From: Bigelowiella natans CCMP2755
Lineage: Eukaryota > Cercozoa > Chlorarachniophyceae
Reading direction: 5' to 3'
Assembly (NCBI GenBank): GCA_000320545.1
Contig: ADNK01000002.1
Span: 1-64,000 of the forward strand
DNA length: 64,000 nt
Below are positions 12,201-23,578 of the stretch, piece by piece (the first letter of the stretch is position 1; each line of letters begins with the position of its first letter). A program made the translations under genes and the position numbers. Under the pieces are notes generated by a model. The model was not told where the DNA came from. It was given only the letters and a program-made list of their open reading frames with translations, and made no database searches.

Positions 12201-12988
12201 TTCGAGGAAAATGGACTAAGAATGAAAAAGAAGTAAGAATGTAGATAATACATTGTTGCACCTCGTTCAATTACTACTATTACGACTACTACTACCACTA
12301 CCGCTACTAATCGGTTTTTTATTCCATCGCGTAGCAATATATAAATAATCCATATTAATATTATCATATTCATTTTTTGGTCGGTAATTGCTTGTTTCTA
12401 AGGGCAAACTTTTCGGAAAGACCATTGAACAAGGTAGTGAGGGAGAAGCTGCACGGGGAGGGGGGTGGATGGATGGAGGGGGCAAGAAGGGGGAGGGAGG
12501 GGGTTCTGACAGACTAAGATATGTCGGTTGAAAAAGATGAATAGTTGAATCTAGGTTTAGAATATGATGATGCATAGAGCAGCAACATGAATCTGTTTCA
12601 TATCAACACTGATAAATACATGTATATTTATGTTGAGTAGTAGAACATCATATTCATATCAACACTGATAAATACATGTATGTTTATGTTGAGTAGTAGA
12701 ACATCATATTCATATCAACACTGATAAATACATGTATGTTTATGTTGAGTAGTAGAACATCATATTCATATCAACACTGATAAATACATGTATGTTTATG
12801 TTGAGTAGTAGAACATCATATTCATATCAACACTGATAAATACATGTATGTTTATGTTGAGTAGTAGAACATCATATTCATATCAACACTGATAAATACA
12901 TGTATGTTTATGTTGAGTAGTAGAACATCATAAATAAGTTTCTTATTAAATTTACAAACAATATATATATATATATATATATATGCAA

Positions 12989-13024
<36 letters not shown>

Positions 13025-13235
13025 CAGGGGTTAAATTGGGCGAGTACGGTGTTCCTGATATCATGGTGGAAACGGTAAGGAAGAGAAGGAGGAGGAGGAG
13101 GAGGAAAAGAGAAGCGAAAACACAATATAGTGTCAATCTCCCTCTTTTTCTCTTAACTATTTTGCCATTCTCTGCTCAGTACTTTGCTTCTTTCGTATTA
13201 TTCATACTATATATATAAATATATAATATATATAT

Positions 13236-13288
<53 letters not shown>

Positions 13289-13908
13289 ATATGCATATAT
13301 TAGATATCGTTTTTGCTCAAAGAGGGTTTGTTCACAGAGGGCATATTTCGTGTGGCAGGGTAGTACTTAACTAACTTGAAGAATCAATGATAATAATCTT
13401 TATGCTTGTTTTCGCAGCATTGCAACATAATAGCAACATCACTTTAATATCTGTTTCAATAATACTGGACTAACTTTTTTGTATCGACTTTATTTATTGT
13501 TTGTTTTTAGAAATGCGGAAACAATAAGGCATATAAAAAACGAATACGACCAGAAGACAAGAGGGTATTCGTACACATCATTTACTATTACATACACACA
13601 TACATACAATATCTTGCTAATCATACCTCTTTTTTTAGACTAGTATGTACAAAATCTGGAATGTTGTTTGGTGATGATCTAAATATTCTTCTCTAATTTT
13701 ATTTCTGCTGCCACACACACCCACACACGTATACGACGTGTGTTAGAGTCAAAATGGAGAATGTTCACGACGTTGCAGGTAATACAATGATGATAGCGAC
13801 AGCACCGATTTCACTAGTTCTTCTTTTTAAGAAAGGATAGGTATTGTAGTATGTGTTTCGCCTCGAACTTCTTCTTCTTCTTCTTCCTACTATTGTATGT
13901 GTTTCTCG

Positions 13909-13940
<32 letters not shown>

Positions 13941-14267
13941 CTTCCTAATATAGAATATCACTGACACGCACGCCCATCTTACATTCTCATCATCATCGTC
14001 ATCATCATTGTTGCCATTGTTTCTCGGTTTTTCTGATTTTGTTTGATTCTTCTGATTTTGTTTGATTATAGGCGTATTGAAGTTATACATCCGATCTCTC
14101 AAAGAGCCAATTATTGCGTAATAGCAATTTATTCAGTGTGTCATGTGTGAAAAGGTATTATTTACCATTATTATCATCGATAAACAGGTCTAGCCTATAC
14201 GATGAGTTCATAAAACTTGACACTTTGAAGAAGAAGGCACAAAAATTTGAGAGGTTGTAAGAAAATT

Positions 14268-14300
<33 letters not shown>

Positions 14301-14577
14301 ACACAAGTGACGATGAAGCGATTTTTAAAAAAGACAACGAGGAGGAGGAGGAGGAGCTAATACTCATCAGTCAATATACTAACTACTACATATTAAGTAC
14401 AGATAGCACCTTCACTACTACTATACCTATGGATACTACTACTACTACTACTACTACTACTCTACTAAAGCTAAACCCTATCTACTCAATAATCGTCTTC
14501 ATTAAATAATCAAATCGACGTCGTGTCATACTACCACTCTTTATATATCATCATCTTTGTTTGTTTGTTTGCCGTTG

Positions 14578-14614
<37 letters not shown>

Positions 14615-15074
14615 CACTACTGCAGGTACGTATTCCTCCTTGATCAACTTTCAGGACCGGCATTCGACTCTTTAGGGTTATTATTATCATCATTATTATT
14701 TGTATACAGTGAATCAAACAATTTGTTTATAATTTATAATATTAATAACAGAGATCCCTGTTCTTCGAGAAAACCGAATTCTTAGCCCTCAATAATAAAT
14801 CCTTGTCCATCTTCTACAATTTTGTCCCCCCCCCCTTTCCCAGGTACCTCTGTCGCTTTCTTCAAACGATAGCGAGATTTGATTTCAAAACGAAAATGAC
14901 AGCATTCAACCTTGCGGTAGATAATCTAACCCCAAGTCTCTTCCTCCTCCTCCTCCTCCTCCTCCTCACAATAACATGGAATGATTTTCCCAATCCATTG
15001 TTAGGTCATTTTTGCGCCTAGTATCCTGAAACCTCTATCTGATGATCCAGCCGTTGCCATGGCAGACATGCCAA

Positions 15075-15109
<35 letters not shown>

Positions 15110-16364
15110 TTTGTGAGAGGAGGAGGAGGAGGAGGAGAGTGGTAGTAGCAGTAGTAAGTAGTAGTGAGAGATGAATCTTCTTCTTCTTCTTTGTTCTTGT
15201 GTTCTCATGGTGGGGGGGGGGACAGTAGAGTTGGGCGTCCTAGTTGGGAGCATCAACTCAGTCTTTCATCTCGAAGTATCTTCGATTTAAATTTTCCCTA
15301 ACTACGTGATTAGGCCATACGATGTATGAGCTGGTTCATCGAGCACGCCTTCAAGCTTTTTCCTGAGGAGGAGGAGGAGGAGGAGGAGGAGGAGGAGGCA
15401 CAGAAGCAGGGAATCCAGAAGGATCAAGATGCAAAAGCGAATACGAATGTGCGAGCATATGAACAAAGAAAGACCGAAACAGAAGATGGTAGTGATAATG
15501 AAAAGATGGCGGGGAAGATAGTTTCAGGGTTAAATAAAGGTGGAATTGGGAGAGAAAATGGAGAGGAAAATCGAATAGAATATGATGAAAGAGGAGATTG
15601 CAAGCAGACTGTGGTAACATCATCGCCACCACCACCGCCACCGCTCAGTGTTAGTTCCTCCCGTGGTAATAGTAGTAGTAGTAGTAGTTGTAATAGTAAT
15701 GCTCCACGACTAGTAAAGCGAAAGAAGAATTCTCTGCGTCTTTCCGGACTCAAGATCAAGCCTTTTGCTAAGAGCCTGTCGTCCACCATCGAGCAAGACT
15801 ACTTCAGTATCAACCCCACACACAAAGATGCAGACCTTTTCATGAAGCACCTAACTAGAGGAGGAGGAGGAGGAGAAGGAGGACCACCTGAGTGTAAAGT
15901 GGAAATTCTTAGCAGTTCTGTTGCAAGTACTGCAGATATGTCAGCTGCAAGTGTAACGCCTCCACCCCCCCCCATGCCCCTGGGGCTGGGCAGGTAAAAT
16001 TTCATTTTCGTATCTGCTGCAAAATTCTTCTATTCACTGCGAGATGAATGCAGTCCCGTTTTGTTTTGCGCTTGGGGAGATGAGCAAAAAAAGGCACACA
16101 CAGCAAAATCATATATAACCAAAAACGTTCATACATATTTCTTGTTCCTTTATCATGTTACGTATACATAATAAATGTGTTTTGTGTGGAGGGGGGGGTG
16201 CTGCTTGCAATTTTACTACCATTCTATCAACACATGACCATGAGTCATATTGTCGCAGGTTGCAGTCCCCATCGTTCGTTGTTGGTTCTGATGTGCTTCC
16301 ACCTCCTCCCATCGCAGAAGAAAATCACAAAGATGACAGGTGTGAAGATGAGGTCGTAGATTGA
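11088..16364 (+). CDS. RhoGAP-domain protein, multi-exon
   Basis: RhoGAP domains accelerate GTP hydrolysis by Rho-family GTPases. The domain is spread over short exons whose phases close: 13028-13074 (GEYGVPDIMVET), 13304-13359 (LKEGLFTEGIFRVAG, with the arginine-finger motif GIFRVAG), 13511-13564, 13747-13778, 14072-14117 (LKLYIRSLKEPII), 14188-14253, 14844-14916 (FDFKTKMTAFNLA), 15005-15076 (VIFAPSILKPL), 15314-15993 and 16259-16364. The exon at 15314 begins AIRCMSWFIEHAFKLFP, then runs into poly-Glu, Ser/Pro and Gly tracts. The protein ends DRCEDEVVD. Upstream helical exons 11088-11132 and 11220-11295 (AILTTQLVKAHLFWFNII) belong to an N-terminal domain I cannot name; a BAR-like fold is possible. 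The true start is unknown, and exons between 11300-13000 and 14260-14840 are incomplete. Confidence 0.8.
12599..12931. repeat. 56-bp minisatellite, about six copies
   Basis: Units begin at about 12601, 12657, 12713, 12769, 12825 and 12881. Each reads TATCAACACTGATAAATACA and continues with TGTTGAGTAGTAGAACATC. The first copy differs at one base (GTATATT against GTATGTT). It lies in an intron of the RhoGAP gene and is followed by TA and GT runs. Confidence 0.95.
13204..13292. repeat. AT-rich (TA)n block
   Basis: Interrupted TA repeats end only 11 bases before the acceptor of the exon at 13304, which encodes the arginine-finger segment of the RhoGAP domain. A GT run lies at about 12991-13020. 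Confidence 0.9.
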
Positions 16365-16865
16365 TTAAAATTTTGTTCAATTGCACTTTCACCAAAATGC
16401 ACCAAACGAACGGCAAGCATTTTTTGTCGGCAGTTGCGCTGCAATGTGCAATTGTCACAGAATCGGGCATGCACATTTACAAATGTAGCGAATTCCAGGT
16501 ACTGCATGAATGACAGATGCACCATTGTCACGTTTATTTGGAAAGCGCATTTGGTCTTGTGCACATTGCATGCATTGAAATTGAGTCGTACGTTCTAGCG
16601 TTCTACTCATCCATGTACGCTAGTACGTTGCTCGTAACCACACATGCGTGTGTGTCGTGTCTTGGTATCGTAACAAGTAGTTTGCACATGCTACATGAGG
16701 ATGACCACATTGAACAAACTTAATTGATTCATTATTACATCTGTCTTACATGCACATATTGACATGTTCATTCTAGCCTTGCTAGCTTGTACGATGTCCC
16801 CGCTGAAGCGCTGTGTGTGCGTGGCGTCTAGCAGATGTTATCTACGTTGCGATATGCAGGCCTAG
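16365..16865. other. Intergenic, with inverted dispersed repeat copy C
   Basis: No gene seen. 16697-16760 is the inverted third copy of the dispersed repeat at 2170 and 6705. Palindromic TAGC/ACGT words dominate 16560-16860. The copia left target-site copy CCTAG is 16861-16865. Confidence 0.6.
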
Positions 16866-17223
16866 TTTTAGCGGACTAGCGGTAGCTGTTTGGCTTTTGT
16901 GCGCGGGACTGTGCTGTTGATGTTGGAAAGTCAACACGCGGTCTCGTGTGCTTTTGGATTCTGATGATGACTTGTGACTTGCGCTGCACGCATGTGCGCA
17001 TTGGGTTCCGGCGCATTCGCGAAGATTCTCGAATCTTCCAGAATTCTCTCGAATTCTCTCGAGTGTTTCTGGAAGGTTCTCGAAGCTTCCGGAATGTTCT
17101 CGAAGATTCTGGAAGTTCTGAGAACTTCCATGCGCATGTGCGCAGCGCAGCGTGCAGCACGAGTGGACGTGCGCATGCTGCGACAGCTCCTTGATCGTGG
17201 GTGGCGCGGCCAGACCGCTGACA
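16866..17223 (-). repeat. Copia 3' LTR
   Basis: The partner of 23592-23949 at equal length. Five mismatches, all within 16872-16892; the remaining 331 bases appear identical. A G-rich ATGGGGGCG on the minus strand, directly inside it at 17224-17232, is a candidate polypurine tract. Confidence 0.92.
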
Positions 17224-18228
17224 CGCCCCCATGGACGTGGTGACCACGATCAGAGTGCTGATGTGCACGTGCCATTTCTGCCATGGTGACAGAACTTTTG
17301 CACGGTGCTGCACATGGACGCCATTCCCAAAGGTTTCGGAGTCCGAATGGTTGGCAATGTTTTGCCGACCAAACATCGCACCACCAGACGCCCAAAAACT
17401 CTGTGCAGAGGCACAAAATTCCCAGGCTTGCAACTGGGCAAGGTGCCATGGGCATGGTGCACTCCGAAATCGGCAGGAAAAATTCTTGCCTGACTGGGCA
17501 AGGTGCCACCATTTCGGTACGAACTGGGACTTGTCCAAAAAATTAATTTTTTTTGAACGACACCAGTGTGCTTCCAGAAAAGAATTTTTCTGCGACACTG
17601 GTGCACTTCCAGAAAAAATTCTGGAATCCCCTGGGCACTTCCAGAAAGATTCCAGAAAAATTCCGGAATGCCCTACGTTCGTCACCTGCACCCACATGCG
17701 GTGTTGACCAAGGCTCGGTAGGTAGGTAGACAGGTGGGTAGTGCAAGTAGTCCTTTCCTCCTTCTTCTTCTTCTTCTGTTTTTCGTCATCAGCAGTACGA
17801 GCAGCACGACCCTTCTGGTTTGATCGTTGCTGTTTGATGCCATCTCTGTCACTTACACTGTCACTACTGCTGCTGCTGTTTGCGTTGTGATGGCTACGGC
17901 GGTCTACTTTGAAGGGTTGTTTCTGATGCCCATGAAAGTTCCAGAAAGATTCCAGATTGTTGCTGCGTTTTTGTGAGACTAAGCTAATACTAGCTGTTTC
18001 GTTAGTGATATGACGAGGAAGGGGGGGTGGAGGAGCCCCCTCAAAGCTTTGTTGAGGGACCGCTGCTCTTGCCTGGTCCCGAACGTTCGACCCCAAGTAT
18101 GCTTCGCCCTGTAGGCGCGATTTTGTCTCATAAGGTGCGGCCAATTTCGATCTATCGGTGTCCTTGCCATGATAACCTTTTGTGCCAGAACCCTCATTGT
18201 GATAGATTCCCCTTCTGCCTGCTTCCAT
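16876..18228 (-). CDS. Long open frame downstream of copia pol, 450 codons
   Basis: It starts with ATG at 18228 on the same strand as pol and runs through the 3' segment into the 3' LTR. The product is Ser/Arg/Lys-rich, with a run of six Lys near residue 152, a Pro-rich patch (PPPPLP), and a C-terminus made entirely of translated LTR. No transmembrane segment or signal peptide is seen, so it does not look like an envelope gene. It could be an accessory frame or chance openness of a biased sequence. Confidence 0.3.
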   Translation of the reverse strand: MEAGRRGIYHNEGSGTKGYHGKDTDRSKLAAPYETKSRLQGEAYLGSNVRDQARAAVPQQSFEGAPPPPLPRHITNETASISLVSQKRSNNLESFWNFHGHQKQPFKVDRRSHHNANSSSSSDSVSDRDGIKQQRSNQKGRAARTADDEKQKKKKKEERTTCTTHLSTYLPSLGQHRMWVQVTNVGHSGIFLESFWKCPGDSRIFSGSAPVSQKNSFLEAHWCRSKKINFLDKSQFVPKWWHLAQSGKNFSCRFRSAPCPWHLAQLQAWEFCASAQSFWASGGAMFGRQNIANHSDSETFGNGVHVQHRAKVLSPWQKWHVHISTLIVVTTSMGACQRSGRATHDQGAVAACARPLVLHAALRTCAWKFSELPESSRTFRKLREPSRNTRENSREFWKIRESSRMRRNPMRTCVQRKSQVIIRIQKHTRPRVDFPTSTAQSRAQKPNSYR

Positions 18229-18740
18229 GAAGGGGGGAGCGAGGATTCTCTTACCGGAAAGCTATAACGACGGTTATTGAATTATTTATATAATAATGAG
18301 TCATCACTGAGCACCATAAGGGGCGCTAACTTCCTCATAATGAATATTCACCGCTTCGACCGGCCTGGATCTGTGATAGCCATTTCTCTGCGTAACTATT
18401 TGGTTGTCTTTGTGAATAGGCCCTCCTTGGTAGTCATGCTGTGGACGATCCGTTAACCCTGTATGGAGACTCAAGTTCACGTGCCTTAGAAATCGCTATA
18501 TTACCCATGCTGCTTTGTTGCGGTCTCTGCATTTCTTTATTGTGGCCATTGTACATAGGAGCCACAGCAGATGCCTCGCCACTTCCAATATAATACCGAT
18601 AATTGTGTGGATCTCCAGGCGATCGTTTTTCCTTTTGTTAACTTCGTAGGTATCTTGTAGTATACAGCTTTTGCATGTTCTCTCCTTATATTTGACTTCG
18701 TATTTGTTATACACTAGGTATCTCGTCTTCATTATTATAT

Positions 18741-18857
18741 CCGCCCCCATGATTGTGCAGTGTCTGGAAGACACTGTGCAATCATATAGAAATCTATAGC
18801 GTATTCTACATTCGCCCCCATGATAGCGAGAGTGTCTGGAAGACACTGTGCATATAG
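18741..18857 (-). repeat. Twin stem-loop repeats in the copia 3' segment
   Basis: Two copies about 70 bp apart share CGCCCCCATGAT and then GTGTCTGGAAGACACTGTGCA. The core AGTGTCT-GGA-AGACACT is a perfect inverted repeat able to form a short hairpin with a 3-base loop. They lie just downstream of the pol stop, in the presumed 3' untranslated RNA. Confidence 0.75.
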
Positions 18858-18978
18858 TCCATAGCAAGATACGCAAGGAAAGGTACACACATACAAAGAT
18901 GTGTGCCATTAAAACCTTGCAGCCTATATGTTTATATGTTGTAGGTTTCTAAATGGACGTGGGGCTTTCATAGGGCGA

Positions 18979-21900
18979 CTAAGCGGACGTGGGGCCGACA
19001 AGGCGAGGGAGCTTGTAAGGTAGAGTCTTTGTAGTTATTTTTCTTTTTCTGGTGCCTTGTAGCATGATGGTTAGTTTTTCTCTGTATGATATAGGGAACA
19101 AGAAATCACAGTGTTTCTTGTTGCTAGGTCCTGGTAGAGCCTTAGTAAGTATATCAGCGGGATTGTCCTCCCCAGGTATTTTGTTTATGCAGATCTGCTT
19201 AGTTTGATAGTTATCACGAACATTGTGATATTCTATCCTTATGTTCTTGCCTTTTTGTGTGAATCCAGGCTTGGCTGCAATGGAGATAGCTGCTTGAGAG
19301 TCACAATACACAGGTACAGGTTTCGGTATCTTCATCTTTAACTCCTGTAGTAACTGAGTGACATACACTAACTCTCTGCATATATCTGATAGTGCTATGT
19401 ACTCAGCCTCGCCACTGGACATAGCAACGACCTTTTGCTTGTTGCTCTTCCAGACAACAGGTGCGTTGCTTAGCGATATGAAATATCCTGAGTATGATTT
19501 ACCCGTTTTCTTGCAGGTTTTCCAGGAGGCATCGACGTAAGCTTTAAGCTCAGGTTTGGACGCTGCTTTAAAGGTAATTCTTTTATCCTTTGTATTGACC
19601 AGATACTGCAGTAAGCGTACTGCAGCGATGTAGTGTATAGTTCTAGGATCTTGACTGTAGGAAGCTAGACGAGATAGAGTGTAGCATATGTCTGGTCTAG
19701 TAGCCACAGCTGCATACATTGCAGCTCCTATGATGGATCTGTATGCCTTTTGATCCACCTTATCATGCTCCTCGTATTCGTCTAACTTCGATCCTGTTAT
19801 CATTGGTGTTTTTGCTCTTTTCGTAGGCGTGATATCATACTTCTGGGCGAGTCTGGTGAGGTAGTCTTCCTGCGATATCCAATAGTTTCCCTCATTGTCG
19901 CTACCAACTCTTATGCCCAGTGTTTTCTTTAGCTCGCCTTCATCGCGAAACTCAAACTTGTCGCCTATTCGCTTCATGACAAAGTCCAGGTCTCTCTTAT
20001 CTTGATATGCTATGCATATGTCATCCACGAAACATGACAATATGATGATTCTTCCTTGTCTGTGCATTATCATTAGGCAAGGATCGGAATAAAGCTGGAC
20101 GAAGCCAATGGCGTTGAGATGCTCGAGCAAGGTAAGGCTGAATATTGCACTTGCTTGTGTCAGCCCATAAATGCTTTTATTTACCAGTAGGGCTAGTGGA
20201 AGGCCACTGTTGTATAGCCGGATTTCATCAGGTGTCTTCGGCTTCCACCCTTTAGGTATTTCCATGTATACTTTACAGTCCATCTTTCCAGTTAGGAAAG
20301 CTGTAAGTATATCTATCCCGTGTAGTTTTAGCTTGAGGATAGATGCTATGGCTAACATTATCCGAAAACTATTTAGGGACAACGTCGGGGAATAAGAGAA
20401 GAAGAAGTCTTCTCCCGGGATCTGCGTGAACCCTCGCGCGACCAGCCTTGACTTATACCGAATGGTATAGTCTACATTTATTTTCTTCTTGAATACCCAT
20501 TTAGATGTAACGAAATTTGTATCCTTAGGTCGCACTACCAGCGTAAACGTTCCAAGTTTTCGAAGCTGGTGCAGTTCCTCTTCCGTAGAAGGTATCCAAT
20601 GCTTCTTATCATCTCCTGTGATTGCATCGTCATACGTCTTAGGAAGGTCCTCGATCTCTTGTACTGATGGAGCTTTTATGTTCATCAGGCGGTCGTAATA
20701 GCTACCAAGTATTCCGTAACGAATACCAGGTACTCCCCTATTTTCTCTATTCGACCTTCGAGGCTTACTTTTTGCTTTTGTTTCAGGCCCACCATCCTCT
20801 GGCAACTCGTCAGTTGCACTGGATGGTTCGGGGGCGTCCGCGTCGGCAGGACCTTCTGGATAAAGGTACGCCAAAGCCGAATCACTAACTTTGTTTCTCT
20901 TCAGCGAAGGAAACTTAAACACTGTGTGGTACCATTTAGTTACACGGACTCTTTTAATTTTCAGCGTCTTCGTGGCGACGAGAAAAGTACCAAATCTATC
21001 GTCATATCCCAACATACGTACGTATTCACCTCTAGCACCCATACCACCTGCAGGTCGGAGTTCCTTGTCAATGTGGTTTACTCCGATGCATCCCCAGGTA
21101 GTTAGATTCTTTAGATTTGGTTGCTCATGGTGCAGTAGTTCTTTAGGCGTTTTTCTACCAGGTGTGCTGCGATGTGAGGTGACGTTGTGGAGATATGCTG
21201 CAGTCTGAGCTGCGTAGGACCAGTATCCGACCGGTAAGCGTGCATGTTCTAACATAGCTCTTGTTTTCGCCATGATAGTCTGTATGTGACGCTCGGACAT
21301 TCCATTTTGCTCAGGTGTTCGGGCGGTGCTAGGAACCCATTTTATTCCTTCGGAGGTGAGCCAGCTATGTAGCTTTGCGCTCATATATTCACCTCCACCA
21401 TCCGATCTGAATTCGTCTATGCTTCCACAACCTGGAAGCTTTCTGATGTGCTTTAGGAACTGTATGGTTTTCTGCGTAACTTCGCTTTTCTTTCTCATGA
21501 GCTCCAAGGTAACCCACCTTGTTCCTTCATGTACGAATATTACGAAATACTTGTAACCATCCATGCTGTTAGGCATGGTCTTTACATCAGAGTGAATTCT
21601 ATTCCACATCCGGTTTTTCTTGTGGATATCAGGTACACATTTTTGCTTCTTTTTGACAGCATCGTCCTCAATCTTTGCTTTATTCCGATGCTGTTTCATC
21701 CTTTCTTGGGCGCTTGGATCAAAGATCGGAGATCTTTTTGTTTTGGCTACATCACAGGCCTTGCAAAAGATCTTCTTTGGTATTTTTATCGTCTTGGAAT
21801 AAGGTAAACCTTCTGTAACTGCATAGGTGTCTCTTATCTTATCCGCTGCGATGTGCCCTAGGATGTTATGTGCGTGCTTGATTGAAGATGGCTGTTTCAT

Positions 21901-23421
21901 TGGGTAGGATTTAAATCTTTGTGTTTTTGTACTTTTGTTTATTTGTTTATATCTCAAATAAAATAGGCCGTCGTCTTGAAAGTCCCCGAACGCGTATTCC
22001 TCTCCGTTGGCGGTAATGCTTATTCCTTGTTTTGTTCCTTTGTACTCGCTGCCACTCTTAACTAGTCTGTTTAGAGAAATCACATTGCCTGCAGCTTCTT
22101 CAGAGTACAAAGCTCCTTGTAGAACAATTTTGTGCATCTTTCCTTGCTTGTTTTTTGTAGTTAGTTTGACGTCGCCTGCATAATTCACAAAGAATCCTGT
22201 CCCATCTTTGCCAACTTCTATGTATCGTGGTTGAATAGGTTTCAACTCGTTGAAGAAGTCGCGGTCGCAGAAGAAGTGGTTGTTGGCTCCGCTGTCGAGA
22301 AGGATCAAAGGCTTATGGTTGTACTTCAGCGTTTGCAGGTAAGAATTGTCGCGTGCCATCTTATTAATGTAAGAGGGTCTTTGGGAAGGGGAGCCATGAT
22401 CAATAAAAGAATAGTGTTTTCCTTTGTTCTGCTTGCCTTCATCTCTCATCTTGTTTCTGCATTCCTTTTCCCAATGTCCTTTCTTGCCACAGTAATGGCA
22501 TTTTGTTCTTTTCTTTAAGTTCAAGAAATAGTCTTCTCTCTTTTGCTTCTTGGAATTGTCTTGATATGCTTCGCTGTTGTATCTGTTCTTTCCCTTTTTG
22601 AATTTCCTCTTGTAGGTCTTCAGCTGACCTGTAAGTTCGTTTAGCCTTTTCTCCAAGCCATCGTACATCTTCACGTATTTGTGTTCTGCACTGGTGTGTC
22701 CTGCATGTTTCTTTGAAGGTCTCTGCCCGTCATCTAATGATCGGGAGTTTATGTGGGAGCGGATCATGTCCACTGCAGAGTCGAAGGTAACATCTTTCTT
22801 GTTGTTGATGACTGTAACTATAGTCTCGTATTTTTCGCTAGGTACAAGTCCTCGAAGTAGAGTGGCAAGCGCTTGGTTGTCGGAGTACCCTTCGTGCTGT
22901 GCCCGAAGTCTTCTGATCGTCGAGTCAAGGTCAGAATGATACTTTGTGAAGTCTCCATTGTACTGACCCATGTTTATATCACTTAGTTTCGAATAAAGTT
23001 TCCTGACGGCTACAGGATTGGTAGGCTCGTACTTCTCCAGCAAGGCTGCTAAGGTAACTGCTACGTCTTTGGGTTTTCCTTCGAGTAGATCGAAGAATTT
23101 ATCAGGAAGGGTAGCAGTGAGGAAGAATCTTCCTCTCTTTCTTTTGTTTATCTTTTCTTGTGATCCTCTTCCTTCAGGTTTGGGATTGAGGATATCGAAT
23201 TGCTCCGGGGATAGCTTGAGTACTTCTCGTCGGTGAGCGGGGTCGGTGCGTACATTGACTTCTGTCACCTTTCCTTCTATTTCTATGTTGACATTGAAGC
23301 ATGATTCCAAATCCGCTGCTTCAAAGGCAGACATTAGCTTGTACATGTAGGGCTTGTAGTTGCTACCATCGTACTTGAGGGTGAAGTTTTTCAGCAGGGA
23401 GTCTATCTGCTTTTCTGACAT
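18979..23421 (-). CDS. Copia gag-pol polyprotein, 1480 residues
   Basis: A single frame encodes all functions. An N-terminal gag region contains a UBN2-like helical part. The zinc knuckle CHYCGKKGHWEKEC lies near residue 310, followed by the protease motif LLDSGANNHFF. Then come the pre-integrase block (HNILGHIAADKI, with a later CKAC) and the integrase core with HSDVKTM, RSDGGGEYMS and NGMSERHIQ (the D-D-E acids). Reverse transcriptase shows LVARGFTQIPGEDF, LHGIDILTAFLTGKM and the catalytic CFVDDICIAY (FVDD in place of the commoner YVDD). RNase H has AYVDASWK and SSGEAEYIALSD. All catalytic acids are present and no stop interrupts, so the polyprotein looks functional. Confidence 0.96.
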   Translation of the reverse strand: MSEKQIDSLLKNFTLKYDGSNYKPYMYKLMSAFEAADLESCFNVNIEIEGKVTEVNVRTDPAHRREVLKLSPEQFDILNPKPEGRGSQEKINKRKRGRFFLTATLPDKFFDLLEGKPKDVAVTLAALLEKYEPTNPVAVRKLYSKLSDINMGQYNGDFTKYHSDLDSTIRRLRAQHEGYSDNQALATLLRGLVPSEKYETIVTVINNKKDVTFDSAVDMIRSHINSRSLDDGQRPSKKHAGHTSAEHKYVKMYDGLEKRLNELTGQLKTYKRKFKKGKNRYNSEAYQDNSKKQKREDYFLNLKKRTKCHYCGKKGHWEKECRNKMRDEGKQNKGKHYSFIDHGSPSQRPSYINKMARDNSYLQTLKYNHKPLILLDSGANNHFFCDRDFFNELKPIQPRYIEVGKDGTGFFVNYAGDVKLTTKNKQGKMHKIVLQGALYSEEAAGNVISLNRLVKSGSEYKGTKQGISITANGEEYAFGDFQDDGLFYLRYKQINKSTKTQRFKSYPMKQPSSIKHAHNILGHIAADKIRDTYAVTEGLPYSKTIKIPKKIFCKACDVAKTKRSPIFDPSAQERMKQHRNKAKIEDDAVKKKQKCVPDIHKKNRMWNRIHSDVKTMPNSMDGYKYFVIFVHEGTRWVTLELMRKKSEVTQKTIQFLKHIRKLPGCGSIDEFRSDGGGEYMSAKLHSWLTSEGIKWVPSTARTPEQNGMSERHIQTIMAKTRAMLEHARLPVGYWSYAAQTAAYLHNVTSHRSTPGRKTPKELLHHEQPNLKNLTTWGCIGVNHIDKELRPAGGMGARGEYVRMLGYDDRFGTFLVATKTLKIKRVRVTKWYHTVFKFPSLKRNKVSDSALAYLYPEGPADADAPEPSSATDELPEDGGPETKAKSKPRRSNRENRGVPGIRYGILGSYYDRLMNIKAPSVQEIEDLPKTYDDAITGDDKKHWIPSTEEELHQLRKLGTFTLVVRPKDTNFVTSKWVFKKKINVDYTIRYKSRLVARGFTQIPGEDFFFSYSPTLSLNSFRIMLAIASILKLKLHGIDILTAFLTGKMDCKVYMEIPKGWKPKTPDEIRLYNSGLPLALLVNKSIYGLTQASAIFSLTLLEHLNAIGFVQLYSDPCLMIMHRQGRIIILSCFVDDICIAYQDKRDLDFVMKRIGDKFEFRDEGELKKTLGIRVGSDNEGNYWISQEDYLTRLAQKYDITPTKRAKTPMITGSKLDEYEEHDKVDQKAYRSIIGAAMYAAVATRPDICYTLSRLASYSQDPRTIHYIAAVRLLQYLVNTKDKRITFKAASKPELKAYVDASWKTCKKTGKSYSGYFISLSNAPVVWKSNKQKVVAMSSGEAEYIALSDICRELVYVTQLLQELKMKIPKPVPVYCDSQAAISIAAKPGFTQKGKNIRIEYHNVRDNYQTKQICINKIPGEDNPADILTKALPGPSNKKHCDFLFPISYREKLTIMLQGTRKRKITTKTLPYKLPRLVGPTSA

Positions 23422-23578
23422 GTTGTTTCGTTCCTGTTTTCTTTGTTTTCAGTGCTTTGGAGGCTTGACCGAAGATTGGCTGAGGGAATGCTGTTGTCGC
23501 TTTCAGTTCCTTCTTCTGGAAGGATGTAGCTGAAGGGGGGGGGTGGGGGGTTTGCTTGGTTCTTTTGCAAGTCCTCTT

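Noticed and set aside
16931-17707. Overlapping frames in both strands of the copia LTR
   Set aside because: The open frames come from the 10-bp periodic GAA/TTC array. They repeat identically in both LTRs and are not genes.
16876-18228. 450-codon frame as a retroviral-type envelope gene
   Set aside because: It has no signal peptide, no transmembrane helix and no cysteine pattern, and its last quarter is translated LTR.
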